From contig NZ_MOBK01000001.1 in NCBI RefSeq assembly GCF_003732265.1, forward strand, positions 248,001 through 312,000: 64,000 bases of DNA. The letters run 5' to 3'. The first letter of the stretch is position 1, and each line of letters starts with the position of its first letter. Shown one piece after another: positions 36,544-45,847 of this stretch. The notes under the pieces are model-generated. The model made no database searches, was not told where the DNA came from, and saw only the letters and a program-made list of their open reading frames with translations. The DNA comes from Pseudomonas brassicacearum (GTDB taxonomy: Bacteria > Pseudomonadota > Gammaproteobacteria > Pseudomonadales > Pseudomonadaceae). The position numbers were made by a program, and so were the translations under genes.

Positions 36544-39216
36544 TCAGAACGAGTAATGAACCCCCATGTTCACACCATAATCCTTGGTCACATTGTCACC
36601 TTTACTGGTTTCCAGTTCAGCATGCAGTTGCCAGCGATTGGTCAATGTCCATGAGCCCCCGGCCCCGATTTCGAACCGATCACCCGACAGGTCATTGTTG
36701 AACTTGTTTTTATTGACTCGCACTTCGTTATTGTTCACGAACTCACGAACAACAGCGGCCCGAACATGCGGTTGCAAAACGCTGCCATTGGCCAGTTTCA
36801 TCCCGCGTCCCAGCGTCACACCTGCCTTGCCTAGCAGCGAACGCGTGGTGTCGGCATCAGCATTCAAACCGTTATCCAGATTGAAATTCTTGCCTTGCAC
36901 GGCGGCGCCCTGCCACTGGGTAAACACTTCCGCGTAATACCCGTCGCGGATATCGATGTGCTTGCCAAACTCGGCGGACACACTGGCGCCCAGGTTGTTG
37001 TAATGCCCCTTGGTCAGACTGCCGTCACTCATCGAGACTTTGGCGTCGTTGCGGAAATGATTGAGTTTGGCCACGGTATCCAGGTAGTAACCGCGTTGGC
37101 CCAGCCACGTACCGTAGGCGCCAATGGACGTGCTATCGATTTCACCGGAGCTGCCGCGACTCAAATCGAGGTTCGACTTGCTGTAGCCGGCAAACACGCC
37201 CAGTAATACCTGCTCGCCTGCAATCTGTACCGGGGTGTCGACACCCAGGGAAAGCCCGTACTGGTTCTGGCTGTAACCATCACCGTAAGCGTTGTTGCTG
37301 ATGCTGTATCGACTACCGAAAGAGCGAGCCCATGCCCCGGTTTGTCCAGCGTTGGCGCGCAGATCCCCCATCCGGTTAATCAACTGAACATTCTCGCCCC
37401 AGACCACTGTCGGCGTTGCGGCGGAAATCGCCAGGACCGTACGGGTCGACGTGCTGACGACTGCTTTATCAGGTTGCAGGTACCAGTCATCACCCTCCTT
37501 GGCCAAGCGGTAAGTGAATGCCCCCACGTCGACCCGATTGTTGACGAGGCCGTACTGGGCACTGCCTGCGACGCTCTGTACGATCTTGATCGACGAATCA
37601 TTGACCGGGTCAAGACCTGTGCTACTCACCAGTAACTGATGATTGCCGGCAGCGCTGCCGGTCACGTTCAACAGGTCGCTGACACCCTTGTTGAAATCCG
37701 TGCCCATTTCGAACGTACCGCTGCCGGCCAGGTTGGCCACGTTCAGCTGGAAGTAATCCTGATTCCCGCCGAAACGTACCCGGCCGCCATTGAGCGTGAG
37801 GTTGTTAACCGACTGACTGTCAGTCATTTGCCACAGCGCATTATTGTTGATGCCGAAATTGGCGACATTGTTGACCTGACCGGTCAGGCTGGCACCGTTG
37901 TCCAAGGTCAAATTAGAAACGCTTTCAGCGGCAGCGTTGACATTCCCGGTCATCACGCTCTGGTTGCTGATCGTTGTATTGGCCACCTCTTGCAAATTGC
38001 CGGTGAACGTCGACGCGTTGTCGATCAACACACTGGCGGCGCCCACCACGTTGCCCGTCATCACGCTCTGATGGTTGATCGTTGCATTGGCGACATTTTG
38101 CAAATTGCCATTGAGCGTGGACGCGTTGTCGATCACCACGCTAGCCCCGCCCACCATGTCGCCCGTCATCACGCTCTGGTGGTTGATCAGTGCATTGGTC
38201 ACATTTTGTAAATTGCCGGTGAGCGTCGATGCGTTGTCGATTACCACGCTGGAGGCGCCCAACACGTTGCCAGTCATCCGCGCCTGATTGTTGAGCGTGG
38301 CAGAGGTCACGTTCTGTAAATCACCCACCAACGACGCATTGTTTTGCAACGTGACGTTGGCTGAACTACCCGAAGCGACCACGACATTGCCGGTCAGCTC
38401 GCTGTTATCAACCAGAAAATTGGCCTGCGCGCCCTGGCGGACTTCCAGCACCGTGTTGTTACCGGAAACCAGGGTCGAGCCATTGCGTACCTGGATGTTG
38501 GCCACCGTTGGAAAGTTCGGCGCATTGATGCCGACCACAATGGCTGAGGCGGTTTTGCCTTCCACCCGAGTACCGTCCAGTACGATAGAGGTAGGGATGA
38601 CAGTCGTTACCAGGGTGTCAGTGCCCACGGTAACGCCATTGAGGCCACCGGTAATCGTGCTACCACTGGCAACCAATGACCCCTCAAGCAGGCGAACTCC
38701 GAAGCTGTTGGCGCCGGTGCCTTCAACGGTCGAGTTCTGGACGTTGATGTCACTGAAACGGTTGCCCGCGATCCCCCCTTGCAAACCTTGAACAACAGAC
38801 CGGTCACGCAGGGTGACCTTGGAACCACCGACGCTTGAGACACCGCGTACAGCCGATATCCCCATTCCGGTCGCACTGGTCACCGTTGAGTTGCTCAGCG
38901 CGGCGCTGGCGTTCGTCAGGGCAATACCGTGGACAAAACCACCTGCTCCGTTAGTGGTCGTGCTCGAGTTGCTCAGGTCGATTGTCCCGCCTGCTGCACT
39001 GGTGATACCGAGCGTTGTGGCACCGGAGCCGATCAGTGCGGCGTTGGTTTGCAGTTGCCAGGTCTCAACGGGAGTATTGGCGTCGATGGATTGACTGGTG
39101 CCCGTCGGGACGGTGGCAGCCTGGATCAGGGATGAAGTCAACATCAAGGACATAAACGATAATGTCCAGATGCCGTTCGATGTCTGGGGAAATGGAAGTT
39201 GCGTCTTTGACGACAT
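36544..39216 (-). CDS. type V autotransporter with 36-residue tandem repeats
   Basis: An 890-aa secreted protein. Residues 1-34 are an extended signal peptide (TLSFMSLMLTSSLIQAA). Residues about 35-590 are a beta-helical passenger of the pertactin/PL1 type, rich in Asn, Ser, Thr and Val. Residues about 625-890 are the outer-membrane beta-barrel, which ends in the required aromatic (VHYSF). Residues 287-430 hold four 36-residue repeats (core SVVIDNASTLTGNLQNV then NHQSVMTGNVVGAA). No catalytic triad is visible, so adhesion or aggregation is the likely role. The gene ends at a terminator shared with the convergent orphan gene. Confidence 0.88.
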   Translation of the reverse strand: MSSKTQLPFPQTSNGIWTLSFMSLMLTSSLIQAATVPTGTSQSIDANTPVETWQLQTNAALIGSGATTLGITSAAGGTIDLSNSSTTTNGAGGFVHGIALTNASAALSNSTVTSATGMGISAVRGVSSVGGSKVTLRDRSVVQGLQGGIAGNRFSDINVQNSTVEGTGANSFGVRLLEGSLVASGSTITGGLNGVTVGTDTLVTTVIPTSIVLDGTRVEGKTASAIVVGINAPNFPTVANIQVRNGSTLVSGNNTVLEVRQGAQANFLVDNSELTGNVVVASGSSANVTLQNNASLVGDLQNVTSATLNNQARMTGNVLGASSVVIDNASTLTGNLQNVTNALINHQSVMTGDMVGGASVVIDNASTLNGNLQNVANATINHQSVMTGNVVGAASVLIDNASTFTGNLQEVANTTISNQSVMTGNVNAAAESVSNLTLDNGASLTGQVNNVANFGINNNALWQMTDSQSVNNLTLNGGRVRFGGNQDYFQLNVANLAGSGTFEMGTDFNKGVSDLLNVTGSAAGNHQLLVSSTGLDPVNDSSIKIVQSVAGSAQYGLVNNRVDVGAFTYRLAKEGDDWYLQPDKAVVSTSTRTVLAISAATPTVVWGENVQLINRMGDLRANAGQTGAWARSFGSRYSISNNAYGDGYSQNQYGLSLGVDTPVQIAGEQVLLGVFAGYSKSNLDLSRGSSGEIDSTSIGAYGTWLGQRGYYLDTVAKLNHFRNDAKVSMSDGSLTKGHYNNLGASVSAEFGKHIDIRDGYYAEVFTQWQGAAVQGKNFNLDNGLNADADTTRSLLGKAGVTLGRGMKLANGSVLQPHVRAAVVREFVNNNEVRVNKNKFNNDLSGDRFEIGAGGSWTLTNRWQLHAELETSKGDNVTKDYGVNMGVHYSF
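37927..38358 (-). repeat. four 108-bp tandem repeats in the autotransporter passenger
   Basis: Four in-frame copies of 108 bp (36 codons) match residues 287-430. Copies 2-4 are the most alike; copy 1 (NVTLQNNASLVGDLQNV) has drifted, and a fifth, degenerate unit follows towards residue 460. In-frame length means copy number can change without breaking the protein. Confidence 0.88.
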
Positions 39217-39323
39217 AGTTGAGCCCTACTCGATAGCATTCCGTCAGGAATAAGTCTCCGACTCAAACGGTGCACAAGCCGGACTAAAACGGCCGCCAGA
39301 CTACGGCTTACCAACCCTGCGAT

Positions 39324-39353
39324 ATGTAGGACAAATCTTTGTGCATGTACGAC
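39324..39353. promoter_or_regulatory. direct repeats upstream of the autotransporter
   Basis: ATGTAGGAC (39324-39332) and ATGTACGAC (39345-39353) are direct repeats with starts 21 bp, two helical turns, apart. The 5-bp inverted pair ACAAA/TTTGT lies between them. They are 108-137 nt upstream of the autotransporter start and are candidate regulator sites. Confidence 0.45.
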
Positions 39354-39468
39354 TTATCCATTTTTGATGTGCGAGGCTCCGTATCTGGGCGTACAACACT
39401 TCGCTTCCACTGATGGAGACGACAACTAATGCCGCCTCCATCAGCAGGAAGTTTTACTTGAAGTTCAA

Positions 39469-41571
39469 TCAAGGAACCTCAGGACGCTCTTCCTCGCAAT
39501 ACACCAGGCTCGAGTTCAACAGCGCCACGGCCACGATGGTCTCGGACACAACTCCGTTGACGGTGTAAGCGATCCGCGCATAGCGAGTAACAGGACGTTG
39601 ACCCGTGCCGGGGCTTGGCGACTGGATGGTTCTGATCGCCGCGTAGTTCATCAGCCTGATTTCCAGGTCACCCGTCGCTGGCATCGTTGCCGTTTCGGTA
39701 ATCAGCGTACCGGGGATGGGAGTGCCGCCCACCGTATTGGTTGTCCGGCCTTCGAAATTCAAACTGACTGTGGCCCCCGTCGGGATGTTGATATCGCGTC
39801 GGATCCTGATCCGTAGCTGGCGCGGCAGATAAGGCGGCATCGGGCCATTCGCCACCGTCGGGTGGTTGAGGCTTGGGCAGTTGATGCTGGTCACGACACG
39901 CTCCGGCAACAACGTGGTTGCCGTTCTGAAGGCAGAAACGATAATTTGCGGCAACGGCAGATTGATCACCTTCGCAGTCACGTCGACTTTGGTGGTGATC
40001 ACCTGTTTCATCACATTGTCACTGCCAGGGTTTTCGACAGTGATGAATGCCTCACGGGCATTAGCGCCAGTACCGTTGCCTTCAGCCAGAATAGTCGCCC
40101 ACGGCAAGCTGGTGGTAACCGTTGTATCGCCAACTCGCACTGGGATGGGACCACCCACCAGTTTGCGCTGGTAGTAGAATTTGACGATTTCACGGCCAGT
40201 TACCGGTCGATTCGGGTCGTCCCACACTGGCCAGTTCATGGCTGCATCCAAGCCCGCTTGAGTGGGGCCAAGGGTGTTGGGGGCGGGTGCCGGTGTGCCG
40301 GCGCCCTGGATCACCACCGGCGGAATGTTTGGGTTTTCCAGGTCCGGCAAGTTGGGTTGTACCGGTCCGGCGTACACCAGGTTGAGCACGCCAAAGGTGG
40401 ACAGCGAAACGGGATTGACCGGGATAGTCGGGCGACTCAATTCATACCAACATTCGAACTCCACCTCCTCGGCCCCGTTCGCATCTCCAAAAACCTGAGC
40501 CCAGAAGTCGTAGTCCACGTCGAACAACAGTGGGTCGGTGCCGGTGGCTGGAATAGATTGCTCCGGCAACATAATAGGCGCACCCGCCTGGTCGGAAGTG
40601 ATGTACGGGATGATCCGGTCACCGACTAACGAATTAAGTGGACGTTTGACTTCAACCGTGACTTTGTTCGGTGCGGTGAGCGACACGAAGGTGATCGGTG
40701 TACGACCGAGGATGGTTGGCGCTTCGAGAACGGGCGCCGGTGTCTTGACCCTTCTGAATACGTTCGTGATGCTAGCGTTATTGCTGATATTGCCCGGTAA
40801 GTCGCTGACAATGTAGGAAGAAAAGTAAGAACCCTCGGCCAAGTCTTTCAGATACGCTAACGGAATGTTGATCTGGCCACCGACTGGCAGGGGAAAGTCG
40901 GCAACGGCGGCCCCTTCGCCTTGCATCAATGGAAAAGTGGTTTGTAAAGAGAGGTAAAAGTTGACCTTGTCGTTGCCCGCTTCAAATTTTGTATAGGCGG
41001 TGGGAATGGTCAGGTTCAGGCCACCTGCGTTGGCCGGGTCGTTCAACCAGGCGTCGTCGATGACGGCAGGCACGTCTGTAAGAGGAACGGATGGCGGTCT
41101 TGCGCCTGTGCCGTTGCCTCGGCCTGGTTGCTGTTGCCAAGGCGCAGTCAAGTCGACCAGGGCTTCGGCGAACGGACTCGAGGTATCGACGTTATCAAAG
41201 GCATCGTAAATGATGAATGCCATTCCGTAAGCCGCGTAATCACCGTTAATATCGAACTTATCGATCAGCGTCGTGGTGGCAAATACGAAATCGATCGGGA
41301 ATGTCCAGTCCCCTCCAGGCTGATCGGCTTTGAGCAGGGTAAGGACAACATAGGTGGGATCGAATTCGACAGGGGTTACACCTTTCGGGAAAGAATGAAG
41401 TTCAATTTTGGCGGCGCCGTCTGGACTTTTATCGTCAATATCGGCTAATTGCACCGTTATTTGTCTGTCTACCCTGAGTTGCTGATGAGTCAGGCGACCA
41501 CCTGGCAATTGGCCAACAATGGTTGGTGGTAGAGCCAGAATCCCGCCACCTGTTTTAACTTGCATATTCAT
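39469..41571 (-). CDS. large orphan protein, probable beta-sandwich modules
   Basis: A 700-aa protein I cannot assign to a named family. Start ATG 41571 (MNMQVK) follows GGAGAG with 7-nt spacing; ATGs further up are poorly placed. There is no signal peptide or membrane helix. The sequence is beta-rich with several units of 130-180 residues, each with a hydrophobic-aromatic strand then a GD or GG turn (GGQINIPLAYLKDLAEGSYF, GREIVKFYYQRKLVGGPIPV). Pro-rich linkers such as PNLPDLENPNIPPVV join them. It lies 166 nt downstream of the 268-aa gene at 41738-42544 and shares a similar unit with it (ITLPARFHLPAQYLKREGEI). I infer an operon and a structural or surface role. Confidence 0.65.
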   Translation of the reverse strand: MNMQVKTGGGILALPPTIVGQLPGGRLTHQQLRVDRQITVQLADIDDKSPDGAAKIELHSFPKGVTPVEFDPTYVVLTLLKADQPGGDWTFPIDFVFATTTLIDKFDINGDYAAYGMAFIIYDAFDNVDTSSPFAEALVDLTAPWQQQPGRGNGTGARPPSVPLTDVPAVIDDAWLNDPANAGGLNLTIPTAYTKFEAGNDKVNFYLSLQTTFPLMQGEGAAVADFPLPVGGQINIPLAYLKDLAEGSYFSSYIVSDLPGNISNNASITNVFRRVKTPAPVLEAPTILGRTPITFVSLTAPNKVTVEVKRPLNSLVGDRIIPYITSDQAGAPIMLPEQSIPATGTDPLLFDVDYDFWAQVFGDANGAEEVEFECWYELSRPTIPVNPVSLSTFGVLNLVYAGPVQPNLPDLENPNIPPVVIQGAGTPAPAPNTLGPTQAGLDAAMNWPVWDDPNRPVTGREIVKFYYQRKLVGGPIPVRVGDTTVTTSLPWATILAEGNGTGANAREAFITVENPGSDNVMKQVITTKVDVTAKVINLPLPQIIVSAFRTATTLLPERVVTSINCPSLNHPTVANGPMPPYLPRQLRIRIRRDINIPTGATVSLNFEGRTTNTVGGTPIPGTLITETATMPATGDLEIRLMNYAAIRTIQSPSPGTGQRPVTRYARIAYTVNGVVSETIVAVALLNSSLVYCEEERPEVP

Positions 41572-41737
41572 TTTCGCACTCTCCATCGATAAGTTAATCA
41601 TTGGCACGCACACGTAATTGCCCGATGGAGAACCGCGCGACTGCTGGCTGCATGCTCCGATAATTCGGCATTCACGTCTTTAAGATTAAAACGCTGTTAA
41701 TCATTAAACACTTGCACCTTGCTGCTCTTTCAATGCA

Positions 41738-42544
41738 TCACGGACCGCAAAACGTTGGACTCCCTGAAATAACGCGATCAATTTTGACCACGCCCACAGC
41801 GGACTTCCCCATTGGAATGCCATTACGATAAAGCGAATAACTGACCAATGCCGAGCCGAGCCCGTTAATGGGCCTGATAAGTCTGTCATACCGTTTGAGA
41901 ACAAAGTCGAAACCACTGACCGCTTGTTGAGCCGTTAAGGTCTTGGTGAAACGCGTGGAGGTGTTCGGGATGGCGCCGATTCCATTCAAACTCTCGAAAG
42001 ACTCCCAATCCAGGAAACACTGATCGCCGCTTTTGAACTTGCCCGCTTGTGGTGGGATACGAACCCGGATTTCCTCCCACATGGGCGGGACCGTATTGCA
42101 ATTTAAATACCCCCACAATGTGGCGTTGGGGAACACCGGTTCCAACAGATTGATCGGTATTTGAACCTTCAAGGTGAATCGTTGTGGCAACGCTGAGTCC
42201 TCGTTGTCCGTATCTCCCGACGTCACCCGGTACCGAAGACTGATTTCGCCTTCGCGCTTCAGGTATTGGGCCGGCAGATGGAACCTTGCCGGGAGGGTGA
42301 TCGGGACAGGAAAACGATGGCTGTAGAAAAGCGTTTCAACCGCAACGCCCGGTTCCAACACCCAGATTTCCAGCAAATCGCTGTTGCCGATCACAACGGA
42401 TGGCGCGTCCCACAGTGAAATTTTCAGGTTTACACCATTGATTGATGCATCAGCTGGCAACTGCGCCGTGGGATCGTTTGGATCTACGCCCTCCACCGTG
42501 AATGCTCGGGCAAACACACCAATGCCGGTATTTGTCGACGCCAT
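41738..42544 (-). CDS. orphan protein related to the downstream 700-aa protein
   Basis: A 268-aa protein of unknown family. ATG 42544 follows CGGAG with 8-nt spacing. There is no signal peptide. Two beta-sandwich-like units are visible: residues about 30-135 (KISLWDAPSVVIGNSDLLEI, ITLPARFHLPAQYLKREGEI) and 140-260 (GDQCFLDWESF, GLGSALVSYSLYRNGIP). The gene is the first of a probable two-gene operon driven from site 2 (42617-42632) and is divergent from ptxS. Lower GC than the flanking metabolic genes. Confidence 0.65.
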   Translation of the reverse strand: MASTNTGIGVFARAFTVEGVDPNDPTAQLPADASINGVNLKISLWDAPSVVIGNSDLLEIWVLEPGVAVETLFYSHRFPVPITLPARFHLPAQYLKREGEISLRYRVTSGDTDNEDSALPQRFTLKVQIPINLLEPVFPNATLWGYLNCNTVPPMWEEIRVRIPPQAGKFKSGDQCFLDWESFESLNGIGAIPNTSTRFTKTLTAQQAVSGFDFVLKRYDRLIRPINGLGSALVSYSLYRNGIPMGKSAVGVVKIDRVISGSPTFCGP

Positions 42545-42616
42545 CTGCTGTTCTCCGGCTCAGAACGATTGGGTGAACCATGAAGAAATTAGACCCGCTT
42601 ATCTTCTGGATGCCTA

Positions 42617-42632
42617 CTGTCAGATCTGACAG
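42617..42632 (-). promoter_or_regulatory. 16-bp perfect palindrome CTGTCAGATCTGACAG (site 2)
   Basis: Read toward the 268-aa gene the context is ACCTGTCAGATCTGACAG, which resembles lux boxes (for comparison, the las box ACCTGCCAGTTCTGGCAGGT). Twenty-three nt after it comes TCTAAT, a -10-like element, and the gene starts 49 nt further on. Same geometry as sites 1 and 3. Confidence 0.7.
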
Positions 42633-42720
42633 GTTTTTCGACCGTTCATCGGAACGCCAGCCTTCCTTGCGCGGTGCGCGCGTACAACTTGCTTGACGGA
42701 AGACCATTAATGGAGTTTCC

Positions 42721-42734
42721 TGAAACCGGTTTCA
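42721..42734 (+). promoter_or_regulatory. PtxS operator 1 (autoregulatory)
   Basis: TGAAACCGGTTTCA is the exact 14-bp palindrome known as the PtxS operator in Pseudomonas. It lies 47 nt before the ptxS start, so PtxS should repress itself until 2-ketogluconate is present. Confidence 0.92.
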
Positions 42735-42781
42735 GTGCAATGTTCCTGAACCTGTTAACTCCAATAAAAAGGTCGTCCCCT

Positions 42782-43807
42782 TTGAACGATTTCTCCGCCG
42801 CCCAGCGCAGCCGCGTCACCATGCTCGACGTCGCCGAGCACGCTGGCGTCTCCAAGGCCAGCGTCTCGCGTTTCATTGGCGACGACCGCGCCCTGCTCTC
42901 CGATGCCACCGCCTTACGCATCGAGCAGGCGATTGCCGAACTCGGTTACCGCCCCAACCAGATGGCCCGCGGTCTGAAACGCGGGCGCACTCGCCTGATC
43001 GGCATGCTGGTGGCCGATATCCGCAACCCATATTCGATTGCCGTGATGCACGGGGTGGAAACCGCCTGCCGTCAGCACGGCTACAGCCTGGTGGTGTGCA
43101 ACACCGATCGCGATGACGAGCAGGAACGTCAGCACCTGGCGTTGCTGCGCTCCTACAACATCGAAGGCTTGATCGTGAACACCCTGGGTCATCACCGCGA
43201 CGAACTTCGTGAGTTGCATCGGGAGATGCCGATGGTGCTGGTGGATCGCAAGGTCGAGCAGTTGGACAGTGATCTGGTAGGGCTGGATAACCCGGCGGCC
43301 GTGGAAATGGCCCTCACCCACTTGCAGGAACGCGGTTATCGCGATGTGTTGATGGTGACCGAGCCGTTTGACGGCACCAGTTCCCGGATCGAGCGGGTCA
43401 GCAGTTTCAAGGCCCAGATTGCGCAGCGCCCGACGCTGACAGGTGCGGTGGTCGAAACCGGTAGCGAGTTGACCGCCCACGTGAAGACGTTCTTGAACAC
43501 TCCCGGCCCCGGCCCGAAAGCATTGTTTTGTGCCAATGGCATTGCTGCGTTGGCCAGTACGCATTCGTTGCGCGAATTGCAGTGCAATTTGTTTGCGGAC
43601 GTAGGGTTGATTGCGCTGGATGACCTGGATTGGTATCCGTTGGTGGGAAGCGGTATTACCGCCCTCGCCCAGCCGACGGCGGAGATTGGCGCGAGCGCGT
43701 TTGAGTGTCTGCTAAAGCGCTTGCGGGGGGATATCGGGGCGGTGCGGACACTGGATTTTTCGGCGCGATTGATTGTGCGGGGGTCAACCCTTGGGAATCT
43801 TCAGTGA
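42782..43807 (+). CDS. ptxS: LacI-family repressor of 2-ketogluconate use
   Basis: A 341-aa regulator with a LacI HTH at residues about 11-35 ([20 protein letters not shown]), a hinge with [17 protein letters not shown], and a periplasmic-binding-protein-like effector domain to the end. The best start is TTG 42782 ([11 protein letters not shown]), following AAAAAGG; this gives the normal PtxS length. An earlier in-frame ATG at 42740 would add leader residues unlike the family. Two exact PtxS boxes and the kguEKTD genes downstream fix the identity. Confidence 0.93.
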   Translation: MNDFSAAQRSRVTMLDVAEHAGVSKASVSRFIGDDRALLSDATALRIEQAIAELGYRPNQMARGLKRGRTRLIGMLVADIRNPYSIAVMHGVETACRQHGYSLVVCNTDRDDEQERQHLALLRSYNIEGLIVNTLGHHRDELRELHREMPMVLVDRKVEQLDSDLVGLDNPAAVEMALTHLQERGYRDVLMVTEPFDGTSSRIERVSSFKAQIAQRPTLTGAVVETGSELTAHVKTFLNTPGPGPKALFCANGIAALASTHSLRELQCNLFADVGLIALDDLDWYPLVGSGITALAQPTAEIGASAFECLLKRLRGDIGAVRTLDFSARLIVRGSTLGNLQ

Positions 43808-43819
43808 ATGTTATGGCCC

Positions 43820-43885
43820 CTTCGCGAGCAAGCCCGCTCCCACAGTTGAACGCATTCCAATGTGGGAGCGAGCCTGCTCGCGAAG
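43820..43885. repeat. REPIN between ptxS and kguE
   Basis: The left arm is the CAAGCCCGC variant and the right arm the GAGCCTGC variant of the REP core. It separates ptxS from the kgu operon. Confidence 0.85.
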
Positions 43886-43937
43886 AGGCCCCGAAAAACA
43901 CCGCCCTATTCAGCCATGCATTTTTTTTGAACAAAAA

Positions 43938-43951
43938 TGAAACCGGTTTCA
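43938..43951 (+). promoter_or_regulatory. PtxS operator 2 (kgu operon)
   Basis: A second exact TGAAACCGGTTTCA, ending 14 nt before the kguE start and partly over the likely promoter or transcription start, as expected for repression of kguEKTD. Confidence 0.92.
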
Positions 43952-43965
43952 GAGGTATAAAAACA

Positions 43966-44748
43966 ATGAACACACCACCCGTTTCCATCAGCCTGTCCAG
44001 CTACGGCGCAGACCTTGTGCGCCAACGTGGCCAAGGCAGTTTTATCGATGTGCTGGCCGCCGCCGGCGCTACGCGCATTGAATGGCGCGAAGAGCTGCTG
44101 ACCGATGAAAACCCGCTGCAACTGGCCGACAACAGCCACGCCCAGGGTCTGGAAAGCATCTACTCATCGCCCATGGAGTTGTGGCTGGCCGGTCAGTCAA
44201 AACCCAATCCCGAATTGACCGCGACCCTGGAGCGTGCCCAAGCGTTCGGCGCCAAATGGCTGAAAGTTTCCCTGGGTTACTTCACCGACAACAATGATCT
44301 TCAAGCATTGAACCGCGTCCTCTTGCGCAGCCCGGTGCAACTGCTGGTGGAAAACGACCAGACCTTGCACGGCGGCCGTATCGAACCCTTCCAGCGCTTT
44401 TTTACCCAAGTCGAACACCACCACCTGCCGATCAAAATGACCTTCGACATCGGCAACTGGCACTGGCAGGACCAGTCCGCCGCCAGTGCGGCGCGGCTGC
44501 TCGGTCGACACGTCGGCTACGTGCATTGCAAAGCCGTGAGCCGCCGGGCCGACGGCAAACTGGTCGCCATCCCGCCAACCGCCAGCGACGTGCAGGAGTG
44601 GGAACACCTGCTGCGGCACATGGCCCAAGGGGTTATGCGGGCGGCGGAATATCCGCTGCAAGGCGATGATCTGGTGCAACTGACCACCGAACACGTCGCC
44701 ACCCTCGCCCGCCTCGGTCAATCCCGGTTGGAGAGCGCTCATGTCTGA
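43966..44748 (+). CDS. kguE: KguE, TIM-barrel epimerase-like protein
   Basis: A 260-aa protein of the xylose isomerase-like TIM-barrel family (AP endonuclease family 2 fold). IEWREELL near residue 45, [10 protein letters not shown] near 130 and [10 protein letters not shown] near 160 are the metal and substrate loops of this fold. It is the first gene of kguEKTD; its exact reaction in 2-ketogluconate catabolism has not been settled. Start ATG 43966 follows GAGG at a longish 10 nt. Its last 8 nt overlap kguK. Confidence 0.88.
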   Translation: MNTPPVSISLSSYGADLVRQRGQGSFIDVLAAAGATRIEWREELLTDENPLQLADNSHAQGLESIYSSPMELWLAGQSKPNPELTATLERAQAFGAKWLKVSLGYFTDNNDLQALNRVLLRSPVQLLVENDQTLHGGRIEPFQRFFTQVEHHHLPIKMTFDIGNWHWQDQSAASAARLLGRHVGYVHCKAVSRRADGKLVAIPPTASDVQEWEHLLRHMAQGVMRAAEYPLQGDDLVQLTTEHVATLARLGQSRLESAHV

Positions 44749-45790
44749 GTTCGATATCCTGTCGTTCGGCGAAACCATGGCGATGTTTGTCGCCGAACAC
44801 AGCGGTGATCTGGCAGAGGTTGGCCAGTTCCACAAACGCATTGCCGGAGCAGACAGCAACGTTGCGATTGGTCTTTCACGGCTTGGCTTTAATGTGGCGT
44901 GGCTGAGTCGGGTCGGCGCCGATTCATTGGGCCGATTTGTCGTCGATACGCTGCGCAAAGAAGGCCTGAATTGCACCAATGTCGCCATCGACCCGGCGCA
45001 CCCGACCGGTTTTCAGCTCAAGTCCCGTACTGAGGATGGCAGCGATCCGGCCGTCGAGTATTTCCGTCGTGGTTCCGCCGCCAGTCACCTGTCGGTGCAA
45101 TCGATCTCGCCGTCGCTGCTCAATGCGCGGCATCTGCACGCCACCGGCATTCCTCCAGCGCTGTCGGCATCTGCCCGGGAAATGTCCTTCGAACTGATGA
45201 CCCGCATGCGCAATGCCGGACGCAGCGTGTCGTTCGACCCGAACCTGCGCCCGAGCCTGTGGGCCAGCGAACAACTGATGATTACCGAAATCAACCGCCT
45301 TGCCGCCCTCGCCCATTGGGTGCTGCCGGGGTTGAGTGAAGGTCGATTGCTGACCGGGTTTGAAGACCCGGCGGACATTGCGGCGTTTTATCTGGACCTG
45401 GGTGTTGAAGCGGTGGCGATCAAACTCGGCCCGCACGGGGCGTATTACCGTACAACACTGGATCAGGGGTTTGTCGCGGGCGTACCGGTGCAAACCGTGG
45501 TGGATACGGTGGGCGCTGGCGATGGCTTTGCGGTCGGGATGATCAGCGCGTTGCTGGAGAACCACAGCGTTGCCGACGCGGTGCGGCGGGCCAACTGGAT
45601 TGGCAGTCGTGCGGTGCAGAGTCGGGGGGATATGGAAGGGTTGCCAACCCGAGCCGAGATGTTTGCCGAGTTTGAACCCGCCATTCGCGAGCAAGCCCGC
45701 TCCCACATTCAATCGGATTTGCCCTCCCATTCTGTGTACGACACAGAGTCAAATGTGGGAGCGGGCTTGCTCGCGAAGAGGCCCGCATAA
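44741..45790 (+). CDS. kguK: 2-ketogluconate kinase with REP-derived C-terminal tail
   Basis: A PfkB-family sugar kinase. GGSDP-like substrate residues are present, and the DTVGAGDGF motif gives catalytic Asp261. It phosphorylates 2-ketogluconate to 2-keto-6-phosphogluconate. The usual length is about 316 aa. Here the frame continues to 349 aa because the REPIN at 45684-45777 starts before any stop, so residues about 315-349 are translated REP sequence. The start overlaps kguE by 8 nt. Translation through the REPIN could affect kguT expression. Confidence 0.9.
   Translation: MSEFDILSFGETMAMFVAEHSGDLAEVGQFHKRIAGADSNVAIGLSRLGFNVAWLSRVGADSLGRFVVDTLRKEGLNCTNVAIDPAHPTGFQLKSRTEDGSDPAVEYFRRGSAASHLSVQSISPSLLNARHLHATGIPPALSASAREMSFELMTRMRNAGRSVSFDPNLRPSLWASEQLMITEINRLAALAHWVLPGLSEGRLLTGFEDPADIAAFYLDLGVEAVAIKLGPHGAYYRTTLDQGFVAGVPVQTVVDTVGAGDGFAVGMISALLENHSVADAVRRANWIGSRAVQSRGDMEGLPTRAEMFAEFEPAIREQARSHIQSDLPSHSVYDTESNVGAGLLAKRPA
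45684..45777. repeat. REPIN inside the 3' end of kguK
   Basis: Inverted REP cores with an inner hairpin TCTGTGT/ACACAGA. It provides the last 35 codons of kguK, and the stop lies just beyond the right arm. Confidence 0.88.
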
Positions 45791-45847
45791 ACGCTGAAGA
45801 TTTAACTACCTGCTGCGACAAAAACAACAAGCTCAGGAGCACCACCC

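Noticed and set aside
37927..38358. CRISPR-like array
   Set aside because: The repeats are contiguous, 108 bp and in frame within a protein gene; there are no spacers and no cas genes.
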